Positions 22,950 to 35,900 of a stretch of 64,000 bases of DNA are shown here, in pieces; position 1 is the stretch's first letter, and each line of letters begins with the position of its first letter. The stretch covers positions 42,052,996 to 42,116,995 of the forward strand of contig NC_091143.1 of NCBI RefSeq assembly GCF_041381155.1. The letters run 5' to 3'. A program made the translations under genes and the position numbers. The notes beneath the pieces were generated by a model. The model was not told where the DNA came from and made no database searches. It was given only the letters and a program-made list of their open reading frames with translations. This DNA is from Argopecten irradians. Taxonomy: Eukaryota; Mollusca; Bivalvia; Pectinida; Pectinidae.

Positions 22950-24099
22950 TAAGATTTATCCAATCAACTTAAACAACTCCAATGTCGAGTTAATCCTGTC
23001 AGCAAAGTGACATTTTACTAGAAGTGCCAAATTGTTCAGTGGTCAACTGTCATAGTGTAATCAACTTGCCCTCACGTGTGAAAACATTGGTTGTCTACCT
23101 GAGGTCGGACGCCACCCGGAATATCAACTTAAGGTATACCGTTAAAAATAAGGGTTGTGATTTTACACGACCTGTCAAAACCGGCTCGTGAGCGCGAGGG
23201 GGCGGGCCTTTAAAATTAGGTTAAATGTTTACACAAGCCTGATTGGTATACTTTAGAACCCTTACTGTAGGCCCCGACAATCAAATCCATCAAAAACAAC
23301 AATGGCCTATTGTAACGGTACATGTCTGACAAGAAACTGATAATTAGGCGTGAAAATGCTGATATAAGATTTTGATACGTACATGCGAACAGGTAGTTTA
23401 GCTACATCTACACCTGGATTACATTGATTTTTTTATTATCTTTGTACAATAAAACACCTAAACTTTCACATTATATATACGTAAAGTACCAATTATGTCT
23501 TTTGTGGTGTAATCTTCCTATTTCGGTAGATTTGCCGATGATATAGCTTTATTACCCGTAATTAATATGATAAGTACTTTTACCTGTGGTAATTTATACC
23601 ATAAACAGCTATAATTGAGATACAAATGTAACTCGCCATACCGGTATATAGATATAATTTATCGCAGTATAAGCCCTATAGGGATTTAATTCGTCAATTA
23701 AGACCATTGAACTGGAAATTTACACTATTCCTTCAATGAATAAGACCTAATAAACAAAATGTTTGACCTGTAGCTTTTAGAAAGGTCAGACACAGGGTAA
23801 CGCGAATTTAACAAAATTTGAATTATGATAATAAATCATTCTTATACTCAAATCGTATCTCAAGAAATCTAATCTGTACATATTCGTCATTTATGACATC
23901 ATACTTGAAATTTTTCGAAACCAAATTCGTATCAAATGTCTTATTACGGTTAAAATAGACCACACTTACGCTAATGAGAGTAATATCGAATGATGTTCGT
24001 CAATGGGTGTCATTATTTCGAAAAAAAATGGCCTTGACAAAACTGTCAATAAAATTAAAACATTACAAAGTACGTATTAATGAGGCTAATATGGGTTTT
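22950..24099. other. Shared upstream region of the two BTB genes (paralog A side)
   Basis: This contains an E-box-like CACGTG near 23074 and a GC-rich GGGGGCGGGCC near 23198. Both could be promoter elements for paralog A, about 230-360 bases from its start. No gene is seen. Confidence 0.35.
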
Positions 24100-27000
24100 A
24101 TGGCGGCATATTTCTGCCATCGAGTTGCCGACTTACGACTTAATAATGTCGACATAATTAAGGCATTATGTCGACATCATATAGGAAGATGTCGACATAA
24201 ACAGAAGAATATGTCGACTTACCACATGAACATGCCCACATAATGATTCCAAGATAATTATGTAGAAAGTCGGTAACTCGGCGATTAATCGTGTTTATGC
24301 TCGGGTGTGACACCGATTTGTCAGTTATTGATGTCGACATCTAAACTAAAAGACGTCGACATCTGGTCTTGAAATTGGAAATCAAAAGCCAGCCTTTCAT
24401 AAAGCACTGTGTGTATGCAGCAAGGCACCATACAGCAAAGATCGACGTTGGTTTTGTTAGTTCAGGTTTTTATTTATTTGATTTCAAAATTAAAAATAGT
24501 GATCCTGCACATCCCGGCCATGCATCTGTAGCGTGCGTGTACAATTAATGGTGTACGTAGCTGTTAGTCCGAGCTGAGGAAGTTAGGAGAGCTAAAGGAC
24601 TGCTTTGTACAACGAATTTCCATCCTCTTGGCCATAATCATTTATTAATATATATAACCGTGGGTTGAAAATGCGTATCAAAGCTTTGTGTGTGTTTTGT
24701 TGATTGGCATTCGTATCAAGTCCATGTAGTACATACCGTACTATACTACATGTATATTAAAGAATTAATGAAAAAAAACCAACTATGATTTGTTCATGTT
24801 TTATTTTCTTGTGAATCACGAAAAATATAAGTTACGTAATCTAAAAGCCATAAAGGTCACAGTACAAGTACACAATACACATTGGGAAAGGAAACCAGCT
24901 TTACTTGTTAGCTTCCCCTGTCCATATATACATAAATATTTACATCCCTCGATACACTTATATAAAGAAAGGCACAACGAATTTTTGTTACGGTCTTAAT
25001 GGCCAGATTCAACCTTTGAGCTAAAAATCCTCCCGGGACGCGGTTTTAAACTCCCAACTCGGGATACATCTGCATCTACTTTTTGTAGTAAAACGTAGTA
25101 AAAAAAAAGTCACGTGCTTATACCTCATTCATGCCATTGGCCAGAATACACAATTGTATTATGGGTAACTAGTGATCACGTGATTGTGTGTTTACTTCCA
25201 AATATGGTGATAGTTTGAAATTTTTGAATTCTACGAATTTAGCCGGGAGTAGCCGATCTTCGCTGATTTTAGATTAGACGGTTAGACCTATTGAATTGGT
25301 CAATTCGCATTATATAATTTATTTACAAAACGTGAAAATAACAGTTTTATAGTTCATTTCAGTTCATTATTTATAGTAAAATAGAACATATGTGCAAGTC
25401 AAAATGATATGCATGCAATATTAATAACATTTTGGAGTCCAAATATTTTCAAATAAATCAATTTCTCCGAAGAAATGGCAAGCAAATTATCACCATATAT
25501 GGAAGTAAACACACAATCACGTGATAACTAGGTACCCATAATACAATTGTATATTTCGACCAATGGCATGAATGAGGTATAAGCACGTGGTTTTTTTTAC
25601 TACGTTTTTACTACAAAAAATAGATGCAGATACAGTATGTCCCGAGTTTGGAGCTAAAACCGCGTCGCGGGAGGATTTTTAGCCCAAAGGTTGAATCTGA
25701 CCATTAAGACCGTAACAAAAATTCGTTGTACCTTTATATAAGTGTATCGAGGGATGTAAATATTTATGTATATATATGGACAGGGCAAGCTAACAAGTAA
25801 AGCTGGTTTCCAAATGTGTATTGTGTATCTGTACTGCGACCTTTTTGGCTTTTAAATTACGTAACTGGTATTTTTCGTGATTCGCAAGAAAATGAAATCT
25901 TGAAAAAATCATTGTAATAAAGTATAGTACGGTATGTACCACATGGACTTGGTACGAATTCTAATAAAAAAAAACCCCACACACAGCTTTTAAAGGAAGT
26001 CCACAGTTATATACTAATAATTGATTATGGCCAAGAGGATTGGAATTCGTTGTACAAAGCAGAGTCCTTTTCAGCGGCGTAGCTAGGTTTGGATAGGCCT
26101 GCATGCCTGGGGGTGCAGGGGGCGACAGCCCCCTGCTCAGGGTTCAGGGGCGAAGCCCCGGTAGGGGGTATGGGGGGCGAAGCCCCCCAGAAGCTGACGG
26201 GACATTGTTACAATGTAGTAACCATTTTACTCCAATAGTTAAATGGAGGTCACGATATCTAGTTGATAACCATGCAGAACTATACACAAAATTAGAACAG
26301 TGGTGATTTTTTATATACATATAATCGTACTATACTAGACTCCCCTGACAAGTGCTCGAACAAAAAACACGGGTTTTTGCCTGTAAAAATCAAAAATAGT
26401 AAGCAATGGGAGAATTTTGTGTTATTTCAACTGATGAAAAACTTATGGCAAATATTTTAAACAAAATTGAAATTAAGTTTACATGTTGGTTTGTTTATGA
26501 CAGCCAGGCAAAAACCACTGTCAAAATGGCGTAAATTGCGTAAGAAGGGACCAGTCCACGATCACCTCAATAAAAAAATTAACAAATTTAACAACTAAAT
26601 GCACGTGGTAACCGGAAATATATAGACTGTTTTCCAGAATGGCCAATCTTGAAGTCTTTCTAATGTGCACAAAGTTATGTTAGGCATATAGTTGGACATA
26701 TCATATGTATTTATACGTAATTTATATTCTGCAGCGTTACGTGTATTCAAATGTTGTGTTTTTTCTGACTGTATAAAAATGTAAGTAAGAATATTTTTGC
26801 ATGCTTGAGCATGCAAGCATGCACGGGCGCTACGCCACTGCTTTTGCACTCTAACTTCCTCAGCTCGAACTGACAGCTACAATGTGTACGTACACGCAGG
26901 CTACAGATGCATGGCCGGGATGTGCAGGATCACAATTTTTAATTTTGAAATCAAATAAATAAAAACCCGAGCATAAACACGATTAATCGCCGACCGAGAT

Positions 27001-27191
27001 TTTTGATTACAAAAATATGACTTTCAACAGAGTTATCTTGGAATCGTTATGTAGGCAGGTACATGTGGTAAGTCGACATATTCTTCTGTTTACGTCGACA
27101 TCTTCCTATATGATGTCGACATAATGCCTTACTTATGTCGACATCATTAAGTCGTAAGTCGGCAACTCGATGGCAGAAATATGCCACCATA
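24100..27191. mobile_element. 3.1 kb foldback (long inverted-repeat) DNA transposon
   Basis: Left arm 24100 to about 25217 and right arm about 25488-27191 are inverted copies of each other around a core of about 270 bp. The ends read TATGGCGGCATATTTCTG and, inverted, TATGGTGGCATATTTCTG. Each arm starts with a cluster of palindromic ATGTCGACAT words (24147-24215 and 24330-24360, mirrored at 27070-27150). The right arm carries a later insertion at 26072-26840. There is no transposase, so it is non-autonomous. I could not define a target duplication. A partial copy is at 7379-9290. The superfamily is not assigned. Confidence 0.85.
26072..26840. mobile_element. Transposon with CAG(C/T)GGCGTAGC ends, nested in the foldback
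   Basis: The left end is CAGCGGCGTAGC and the inverted right end is CAGTGGCGTAGC. It is 769 bp, flanked by CTTTT on both sides (26067-26071 and 26841-26845). The left foldback arm shows the uninterrupted version of this region (about 24570-24610). Near the left end is a set of G/C-rich hairpins (GGGGGGCGAAGCCCCCC and relatives, 26108-26190). It has no transposase. The superfamily is uncertain, because a 5-bp duplication is unusual for the end type. Confidence 0.8.
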
Positions 27192-28411
27192 TTAATCAAA
27201 TGACACACAGCTTATAAAATAAAGGATTAAATTAAGACACTTAGATTAAGTATGATATGACTATTCAGGTAATAATCAGACGTATTAAATTCGATCTTCT
27301 ACTAACTAGACGTTTTGTGGAGTGTGCTAGCTAAAATATTTTGTAATCAAACTTGCCGTTGATTCAAAAGTTAAAAACCGAATTTATAGTGGGATGACTT
27401 ATCATGAACGTAAGAGATTTGAACTTTTAAATAGATTTATTGAAGTCAAAATTACAAGGTACATGTTGATTTTAAAAGGAATAATACTAATTAGCAACTT
27501 GTTACGAAACAATACTTGAAATGGGATTAACTTATAACTCAGTTGTTTGGCCTTTTGTGACTCATCAGTCCGATTTCTGGTTGGATTGAGTTTTTCTATG
27601 TGCTAATTAATTTAATTGGTCGGCATATGTCCTTTTCGCTTGGCTTCATTTTGGAGTTATTGAGCGAAGGCAAGAGTTCTTGTATTTCCAATTATAACAC
27701 CATGTAGTCATTAAACAATGCTCTAATTTGACTCCGTTTTCTTTGTATTTTACGTTATAATGGAAATAAACTTTTTTACATTTTTTTAGCTCTTTGTTAA
27801 GATTGTTAAGTTTAAGTTGTAATTAGAACTTTTCGTCCGTGGATAAGCACGTTACAGCTAGGTGTCTCCGGAATACGTAAATTCGAATTTAATAATCCCG
27901 AAGTCAGCATAAAAGCACTTGTCTTATTTATTCCTCATAAAAAACTTGAGGTGATTATAAACATTTCATTCTTCTTTTCTACTAGCCGTGAACATTCCGA
28001 TAATTCGGACGTGTGTTGTTCGTGATAAACAGTAATGAAACTTCATCCTAGGACTAAACGCTAGAACGATCTACATGACGGGTATTTCCTGTTTATTCTC
28101 AATATCCTACGGTATAAGGGAATAAGTATTTGTTTACATAATGAACTCAATGTGTACACGATATAGATACACGCCTAGATTACCTCGTTTTAAGACAATC
28201 GGTATCTATGTAAACAACTCTAATGCTGGCATATGGTCACTTTGAAATCCGTTATCAAAACAAATCGACGGGCGTTATACTCACACGTCAATCTGTCACG
28301 GGTCGACGGTCACGCCAGTGGGTTCCAACAGCGGTCACTTTTGGACACTGAGGGAAAGTGACAATTTCTGATTTGCTCCATGTCATGGTTCCTATAGTGG
28401 TCAAAAACTGG
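27192..28411. other. Upstream region of BTB paralog B
   Basis: No gene is seen. The last 150 bases hold several GTCAC/GTGAC half-sites (28298-28375) just upstream of the TATA box. Confidence 0.35.
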
Positions 28412-28419
28412 TATAAATA
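28412..28419 (+). promoter_or_regulatory. TATA box of BTB paralog B
   Basis: TATAAATA lies 82 bases upstream of the ATG at 28501, close in sequence and position to the box of paralog A. Confidence 0.65.
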
Positions 28420-28500
28420 CCACAAACCCCAAATCATTTCCATCACAATCATCTATCAATTTCCAATAATACTTACCAAGATAACACTTATATCGCAACA

Positions 28501-30613
28501 ATGGAGAGAGCTGAATCTACCGCCAGACTTGTCGACAATGATCAACTGGACCTTCTTAACGAACAGACTGAATCTGAAGGTAAATTAATTTTGATTTTTT
28601 TTTCATTTCTGGATAGAAATCTTTAAAGCTTATTACATTACTTGTTCTAACTGTGGAAATAAATGATCGAACTCTGCGACTTTTGATGACCGAGAAAATA
28701 TACCTTCCATAATTCATAACATATGCATTTATTTGATTATAATTTGTATGCTATACATGTACTTTCAAATGCCCATGATTTGTATGGTACATTTTGAATT
28801 AATCGTCGATAATTGCTTTGTATGGTACATTTTGAATTAATCGGGGATACTTTGTATGGTACATTTTGAATTAATCGTGGATAATTGCTTTGTATGGTAC
28901 ATTTTGAATTAATCGGGGATACTTGCTGAACATGCATTTTGAAGAAGGGTATATGCCACTTTAGATATCTAACAAATAATGTAAAATGTATTATGAAACA
29001 ATTTCTTAACATAATGTTTGAATATTCGTTCTAGGAGAACAATGTACCACTGTTCTTATTCCTAAATCATCATGCATTGTTTCTGTCTATGAAGGTTTCT
29101 CGTCTGGTTACGATTCTTCCTCTGACATATCCGACTCTGAACTGTCTGCATTTCACCATGGAGACAGCCACGTCGATGCTGATGACGGCTTGGGATTAGA
29201 ATGTGACGTCAACGGTAGCAACGTGAAGTATCAGAACACCAGCGCACTCTGTGATCATCTCAAGTACATCATGTCCATGCCCGACCTCTGTGACGTCACA
29301 TTCCTTGTTGGTCCAACAAGAGTACCCATCTATGGAGTCAAGGCCATTTTGTCAACACGCAGCAGGTAAATAAACGAGAGTGAGATAAAGATCATATTTT
29401 ACTCAGGTTGAGCTTCAACAATTTTTTCTAATATTTCTTATTTGAAGTATTTCAGACGATTTAGTAATTTTGAGGAATTGGCTCTTGGCCTCATAGAGAG
29501 GTTGTCATTATATCATCATACTACTATTATTAGGGAATTTGGCCCACCAACTCAGCAAAGTATAAAAATTGCAAAAGAGCCAATACGCATAAAAAGATCA
29601 AATGACTTGATTCCATAATCTACATTTATCAAATGTGACCAACTTTTCTAAAATAATTCTCTTATTGTTTCAGGGTTATGTACCAGCTCATCCTGAAGAA
29701 CAAACGTGCTGTGTCAGAAGCCAAGAAATCCAGGAAGACCAGACAGTCCCGTCTTACTATTGAAGTGAACAAGTACCAAGCCGAGGACTTCCGAAAGATC
29801 GTGCAGTTCATCCACTGTGGTTCTGTAGACATAGACTCCAGAAGTGTTGCAGGTAAGAAAAAGTTATAAGCTACTATTTTTAATATTTTTCTTTTCCTGG
29901 ACAACATAATGCAAGAGATTTACACAATAATCATAATAAAATTATACTAACAAATCTCTTCTATGTTTAGCAAACATCAGTGCTTCTGTTTACTATTAAT
30001 AATCTTTGAAACAATTCCTATTACTTTAGATTCTAATGATGTTACATTCCCAAGACAATAAATTTAAATAATGTTACGTCCCATAGATAATCCGTTATAT
30101 TTGCATTATTTGATATATATTTTATCACTGTTTCCAGGTTTACTATGCGGTGCTAAACAGTTTGGATTAGACGACTTGAGGGGAGCCTGCTGGGACTATG
30201 TCCGGAAATGTTCTCAGACCCGACCCAAGTCACTGACGACCATTCAGAGAGGAGCGAACCAGTACATACATCATCGTTACGGCATCAAACTCTTCACCAA
30301 GGTAGGCAGAGCACTTAATCTACAACTTTATATCAACTACCTTCACATCAGTCAAAATTCACACTGCAAGAAAAACATTGAGAAATCACATCTTTAAGTA
30401 CTTTACTTTAAATCGTTCGTTTCCACCAAAACCAATAATACAAACAATAAGTATATTTTGTAACCAATTCATAAAAACAGGCTTTACATTGAATATATTC
30501 ATATGTTTTAAGTATTATAAATCATTTTTATAATTTTGTCTTTTTATCAATTTTAGATTGAGCATCTATTGACACCGACTACCAAGAGAGTTGCCACTGA
30601 GACTACAGTGTGA
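28501..30613 (+). CDS. BTB/POZ domain protein (GPRS-like), paralog B
   Basis: Five coding exons: 28501-28579 (MERAESTARLVDND), 29035-29365, 29674-29852, 30138-30301 and 30557-30613. Phases are 1, 2, 1 and 0, identical to paralog A, and exon 4 is 164 bases in both. The predicted protein is 269 residues. The BTB core reads LCDHLKYIMSMPDLCDVTFL, VPIYGVKAILSTRSRVMYQL, EDFRKIVQFIHCGSVDI and LLCGAKQFGLDDLRGACWDY. Exon 2 is longer than in paralog A and adds a Cys/Ser stretch before FSSGYDSSSD. The final exon is short (IEHLLTPTTKRVATETTV) and lacks the Ser-rich tail of A but keeps the terminal TTV. The gene is divergently oriented to paralog A, about 5.7 kb apart, so an inverted duplication is likely. 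Confidence 0.92.
28781..28926. repeat. Intronic tandem repeat, alternating 38- and 34-bp units
   Basis: Four units begin TGTATGGTACATTTTGAATT at 28781, 28819, 28853 and 28891. The first and third are 38 bp with TCG(T)GGATAATTGCTT endings; the second and fourth have TCGGGGATAC. The array is thus a 72-bp dimer repeated twice. It lies in intron 1 of paralog B. Confidence 0.92.
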
Positions 30614-30669
30614 ATTCACAACACAACAGTTCCCGTATAGTGCTAGTGATCTCCAAGTGCTAGAGCCTT

Positions 30670-30830
30670 GTTGCAGCTCCCAGACATCAGGGTTATTCCC
30701 CCTGCAAGAAATCGGGGTTATCGCCCCTGTCAGACATTGTGCTTATCTCCCCTGTCAGACATTGTAATGATCTCCCCTGTCAGACATTGTGATTATCTCC
30801 CCTGCCTGCCAGACATCATGATTATATCCT
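30670..30830. repeat. Tandem repeat in the 3' UTR of paralog B
   Basis: Four to five copies of a unit of about 33 bp with the core CCCCTGTCAGACATTGT lie just after the stop codon. The edge copies are diverged. Confidence 0.85.
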
Positions 30831-31005
30831 CCAATATCCCGATGATGAACTCTAGTCTTACGATTGAGAGCATGGAGAGAATCCTTGGCACATCAACATA
30901 GATGTGAAGGACAATGTATAAAAAGTGTTTTCCAGACACATCTTGGGCTAAGAATCTTGTGTCAAGTTGTGAAGCCAATTTTACCAGACATGTGTGCTAT
31001 TGTCT

Positions 31006-31011
31006 AATAAA
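31006..31011 (+). other. Polyadenylation signal AATAAA for paralog B
   Basis: AATAAA lies 390 bases after the stop at 30613, with further copies near 31061 and 31084. Cleavage shortly downstream is plausible. Confidence 0.4.
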
Positions 31012-31099
31012 ATGTGCTATGATCTGTGCTGAAAATATATTTATTTATATCTGTGCTGTAAATAAATTTATTTATATCATGTAATAAATAAACCAAATC

Positions 31100-32631
31100 A
31101 AAAATCACATTTCCATTTTTATTATTTTTTCTTTGTTAATTTGTGGCTTCAGCAAAGTAGCCACATTTTGTTGTAGCTATATACACTACCAGAATCAGAT
31201 TATAAGACTCTTTCACCGAGGGTAGAATATCCCTATCCTTTCATATCCACTTAAGAAAGAGTATTTTTCTTTCTTACATCGACGTTTTATTGCAATTTAA
31301 CAACTAATATATCCCGCCTTTTTGAAATAAATTCGAAGAAATCCACGACTGGAAATCAATTTTCCATACATGAAATTTTATGTGATATTTTCAAAACAAA
31401 TTTCATTGTGTGCATCTTTTATAGTAAAACCAGTCATATTTGTGAAAAAAATGTTTCAATTTTACCGAGGAAATAGAGATTTTGTTGACGCCGTGACGTC
31501 ACGAGGCTTTATTGCATGGGTAGACATGCAATACAGCCGCAGGCGACATGAGTGTATTGCCCTGGACCAGCCAGTATTACACATGTAGGTATGAAAGAAA
31601 ACAACTTATCTGATTGATTATTTGTGTGTATTGTCTTCCAAAGTTTGGCAGCTTTCAAATGATCTCGTGGCTACCTATTCAGTCTAGTCAATGAAACAAT
31701 GTTACTTGATAACGGCAATTTATAAATACTCTTTGTAGTATATTTAACAATATCCACAAAAACAGACAAATTTACATACAAGTGTTCCATGCTATACAGT
31801 AGTACAAATCCTATTACCAAATTTCTGCTAACAAACTGATTTGGAGATAACTTTTCCAAATTTTCCTGACTTAATCATCAACCTAAACAATAAATGACGA
31901 TACCCTGTACATGATTTTTAACAAGATTCTTTTTCATACACAAAAAAGCACAGGGAAATTTTGACACTTGACAAGAATGCTTTTTCTTTAAATGCTGAAA
32001 TAATACATGATGATCAGCTGCCTTACAAAACAATATTAAAAACATGACAATCCTGTCTTGAAGGCACCTATTTTATGCCTTCAGTTATTGAGTTCTATAT
32101 AGCAACTTTCCATTGAAAATAATTTCATGGAAATTTTGTTCAAGGAACTTGCCTTTTAAAAGTGTGATTTTTGTGAAACAGTCAAAGATTGAAAAGATCC
32201 CTACACGGAGAAGGTGGGATGAAGGAACTGGAGCCAAAACTGGAGAAAAATGTTCTGTCGATGCAAAAATCTACATGAATACTTCTCTAAAGTGAATAAA
32301 CAATCAAAAGAAAATGAGAAATTAAAACATGATAAAATCAAAAGAATTATCAAAATACACCTTTTTAACTAAATAATCATAGGTATTCACTGGTATCAAT
32401 GTTTCTGCTTCAAAAGTCAAACCCATTGCACAATATATCTATGTCTACAACTAACAGCATGCAATTCTACTTACTAAAATGAAATAGCTGTTTTCATACC
32501 AGAAATTATATTGTTAAGTATGTATGAGACCAAAAAAAACATAAAAGAAGCTGGAATGCAGATTTCCCTTTGTGTACCTGCTCCCTGAATACCCTGTACA
32601 CTTTGCCCTGGCTAATGTGTAGATATTTTGA
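31100..32631. other. Intergenic between BTB paralog B and DAZAP1
   Basis: AT-rich, with no supported gene. A single CRE octamer is at 31494-31501. The genes on the two sides converge here. Confidence 0.4.
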
Positions 32632-32835
32632 TTACCGTATTCGACCCAATAAGCGCCCATGTCCCTATAAGCACCCCTCCCCCTTTTTGAGGCCTCAATT
32701 ACAATTGCCCAGGCATAAATAAGGACCAAAATTACATAAAACGGTATAGATTTACAATAATTTTCACTTATTGGCACCTTTTCATTTTTATCAATTTTTA
32801 AGCGCCCTGGGCGCTTATTGGGTCGAATACGGTAA
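32632..32835. mobile_element. MITE with 26-29 bp inverted ends
   Basis: The left end TTACCGTATTCGACCCAATA and the inverted right end are identical for at least 26 bases. Total length is 204 bp and the inside is non-coding. The terminal TTA/TAA may include a short target duplication (TA or TTA). It lies just downstream of the DAZAP1 stop codon, on its 3' side. Confidence 0.85.
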
Positions 32836-32989
32836 GTCAAGATGTAATTTTTTCCACCAATTATTTGCATTGATGAATTGATGAAACACACTCTTGCAGA
32901 ATTTACTACACAGCTTCGATGACAATGTACATATGTTGTGAGATTATTTTTGAAGATAATTTATGAAGATGACAGACTTGGTGATGGCC

Positions 32990-35900
32990 TCAGCGTCGGT
33001 ACGGTTGGTAGCCTTGTGCCCCCGCAGCTCCTGCTCTCTGGTAGCCACCGGCGGCCGGTGGTGAGCCATAGGCTGGTTGAGCATCTCCTTGTCCCTGGTA
33101 ACCCCCGGCGGGCTGTGCCACACCCCCAAATCCTCCAGCTGCATCACCATATCCTCCTGTAAGTCAGAAAAAACAAACCTTATTAAAAACTGCTGGATTG
33201 TTTTTAATTACAACAAGGACATAGTCATTCAGATCCCCCGCCAATGGAGATATCAAAGCTGAAGTAAGTTTGATTGTGGAGACTTATGTGTATGGAAAAA
33301 AACCCAGGAAAAAGGAAGTTGAGCTAAAGAAAGATGGAATATAATTCAAGTAGAGCGGGGCTGCAATTGTTGAATCAGGTATACAGCCTTGACATTTATA
33401 TTAGACTATATACACAAAGATGGGTGGAGTTTTGCAAAGTAACATTTACCATTTACCATGATATTTTCAGCAATGTTTCCATGGTAACGGAAAAAGTGCA
33501 AAAAATGAAAACCTAAAAATAGCAAAAGGTACTACTAGACCATAAAAAGAATGTGTCTATGAAGTTTCGTGGAAATATCTCTGCTGGTTTTAGAGTTATG
33601 CTCCGGAAATAAACCTGCTACAAAAACATGATATTTTCAGCAATGTTTCTATGATTACAGAAAAAAGCACAAAAAGTGAAAACCTAAAAATAGCAAAAGG
33701 CACTACTAGACCATAAGAACAATGTGTCTATGAAGTTTCATGGAAATATCTCTGCTGGTTTTAGAGTTGTGCTCCGGAAACGATTCTTACACAAAAATCT
33801 GCCATTTTCAGCAATGTTTCCATGGTTACAGAAAAAAGTACAAAAAGTGAAAACCTTAAAATAGCAAAAGGCACTACTAGACCATAAGACTAATGTGCCT
33901 ATGGAGTTCCGTGCATATATCTCAACCAGTTTTCCAGTTATGCTGCGGAAACGAACCTGGTACAAAAATATGATATTTTCAGCAATGTTTCCATGGTTAC
34001 GGAAAAAGTGCAAAAAATGAAAACCTAAAAATAGCAAAAGGCACTACTAGACCATAAGAACAATGTGTCTATGAAGTTTCATGGAACTATCTCTGCTAGT
34101 TTTAGAGTTGTGCTCCGGAAACGATTCTTACACAAAAATCTGTTTCCATGGTTACAGAAAAAAGTACAAAAAGTGAAAACCTTAAAATAGCAAAAGGCAC
34201 TACTAGACCATAAGACCAATGTGTCTATGAAGTTTCGTGGAAATATCTCTTCTGGTTTTAGAGTTATGCTCCGGAAACGAACCTGGTACAAAAATATGAT
34301 ATTTTCAGCAATAATTCCATGGTTACGGAAAAAATGCAAGAAATGAAAACCTAAAAATAGCAAAAGGCACCACTAGACCATAAGACCAATGTGTGTATGA
34401 AGTTTCGTGGAAATATCTCCACTGGTTTTAGAGTTATGCTCCGGAAACCATTCGTACGGACGGACAGACGGACGGACGGAACCCATTTGTATATCCCCCG
34501 CCAACTTCGTAGACTGGTTCCCGCCTCAGTTACCTCCCTTGCGTACGCTTCATCTTGAGTGAGAATTCCTAGTGAGCGGAGCGCAGCCTGGCGGAGAGTA
34601 GAGAACTAAGGGAAGGGAACCAGTCTAGCCAACTTCGTTGGGCGGGGATAATAACTGATCATCAAAACATAAAATAAACAACTAATTATGAAGCACATAA
34701 ATGTAAAATTCCTTTTTTTGTGATGAGAAAAGATCAGAGAAGATTCTGAGATAAATGCTGTGTTTTATTCGGAACAACCGGTTCGGCCGTTGGTTTAAGT
34801 CATTATTTCAAGAATAAATCCTGATGGACCTGCATTTTTTGATACAGACCTGTGAGGGCTTTGTCAAACCTCGTCTGAAAACAATATAAAATCACCAGGT
34901 CCGTCTTTAATTAATACACGAACAACTAAGCCCAACCAGTCAAACCGCATAATCGAAAACGGCCTAGGATCTACAAGGAAAAGATCGATAACTCTATCTG
35001 TGTAAGAATATCCAAAATCCAAAAGTATCTTCAAACAGTAATACAACAGGTCGTATACCATTCAAATTCAGTAGATAACATTATTTGTCTGTGTTTTATA
35101 TATATATTAAGACTTCATTTAGAATTTGCCACTGAATACAATCACAAAGCAAAACGATGAAATAATAAATCTTTCACAACAAAACTTTTGTCATTATGTG
35201 ATAAGCTTACCATAAATATTGGTTAATAAATAAAGATTCTGGCTTGGTTTAGATAAAGCCATTGCTTTGCCTATATGAAATACCTGAATATTGGGTGGCG
35301 AATCTCAACTTTGACTACAAAGGCATGTCATGAAATTATTCTTCCTAAATAGGTGGAATCTAATAAAGCCAAGTAGCTACTGAACTACTGAACAACAGTG
35401 AGAGGTTAACAGTAAGGTTGTCCGTTACCAACAGAGTGTTAGGCCTTGTGGCCGGGGCATTGATCCCCACTGTTAAAGTTTGATGTGCCCTATTTCATTT
35501 TTACCTCATACTGTGAAGTATAAAGGTAAAGCATGGAAATTAAAGGATGCATCAATATTTACACTCATTTATAAAAAATTTAAACAGCCTGCTGCAAATT
35601 TTGGGCCTCTATTGTTCTTTTTAGCCTGGTGTGACAAGTCTAGCGAGTCAAAATTCATCAATACATATACATATATAGATCACTCTAAGTACATTTCAAT
35701 AATTGTCTGCTTCAACATAACAATTTTATTTACGAGAGGAAAATAAGAAATACAATTTTATTTATATTTAAAATTGTATCATTTCATAGACGTGTAAATA
35801 TGGAAATACAAACATGTCAGTATTTACAAAGTGCAGCAAATAGAAGTAAAAAAAGGAAATGACAATAGACATGCCATATCAAACAAAATGTGGAAGATAC

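Larger units (their letters stand above)
33233..34649. mobile_element. Repeat element with ATCCCC(C)GCC ends and internal tandem array
   Basis: Ends ATCCCCCGCCAA (33233) and the inverted ATCCCCGCCCAA (34649) enclose 1.4 kb in the large DAZAP1 intron. Inside are tandem units of about 170 bp, then a GGACGGACAGACGGACGG stretch (34457-34478), then another CCCCCGCCAACTTCG motif. It is non-coding. The opposite-strand open frames (33738-34037 and 34079-34363) are repeat artefacts, as they read the same peptide in both array dimers. Confidence 0.65.

Noticed and set aside
24140-27150. CRISPR-like reading of the regularly spaced palindromes
   Set aside because: The spacing is uneven, the sites are in mirrored transposon arms and the genome is eukaryotic.
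33738-34363. Minus-strand open frames rich in Phe and Leu
   Set aside because: They read the 170-bp tandem repeat and repeat the same peptide; no start or homology.
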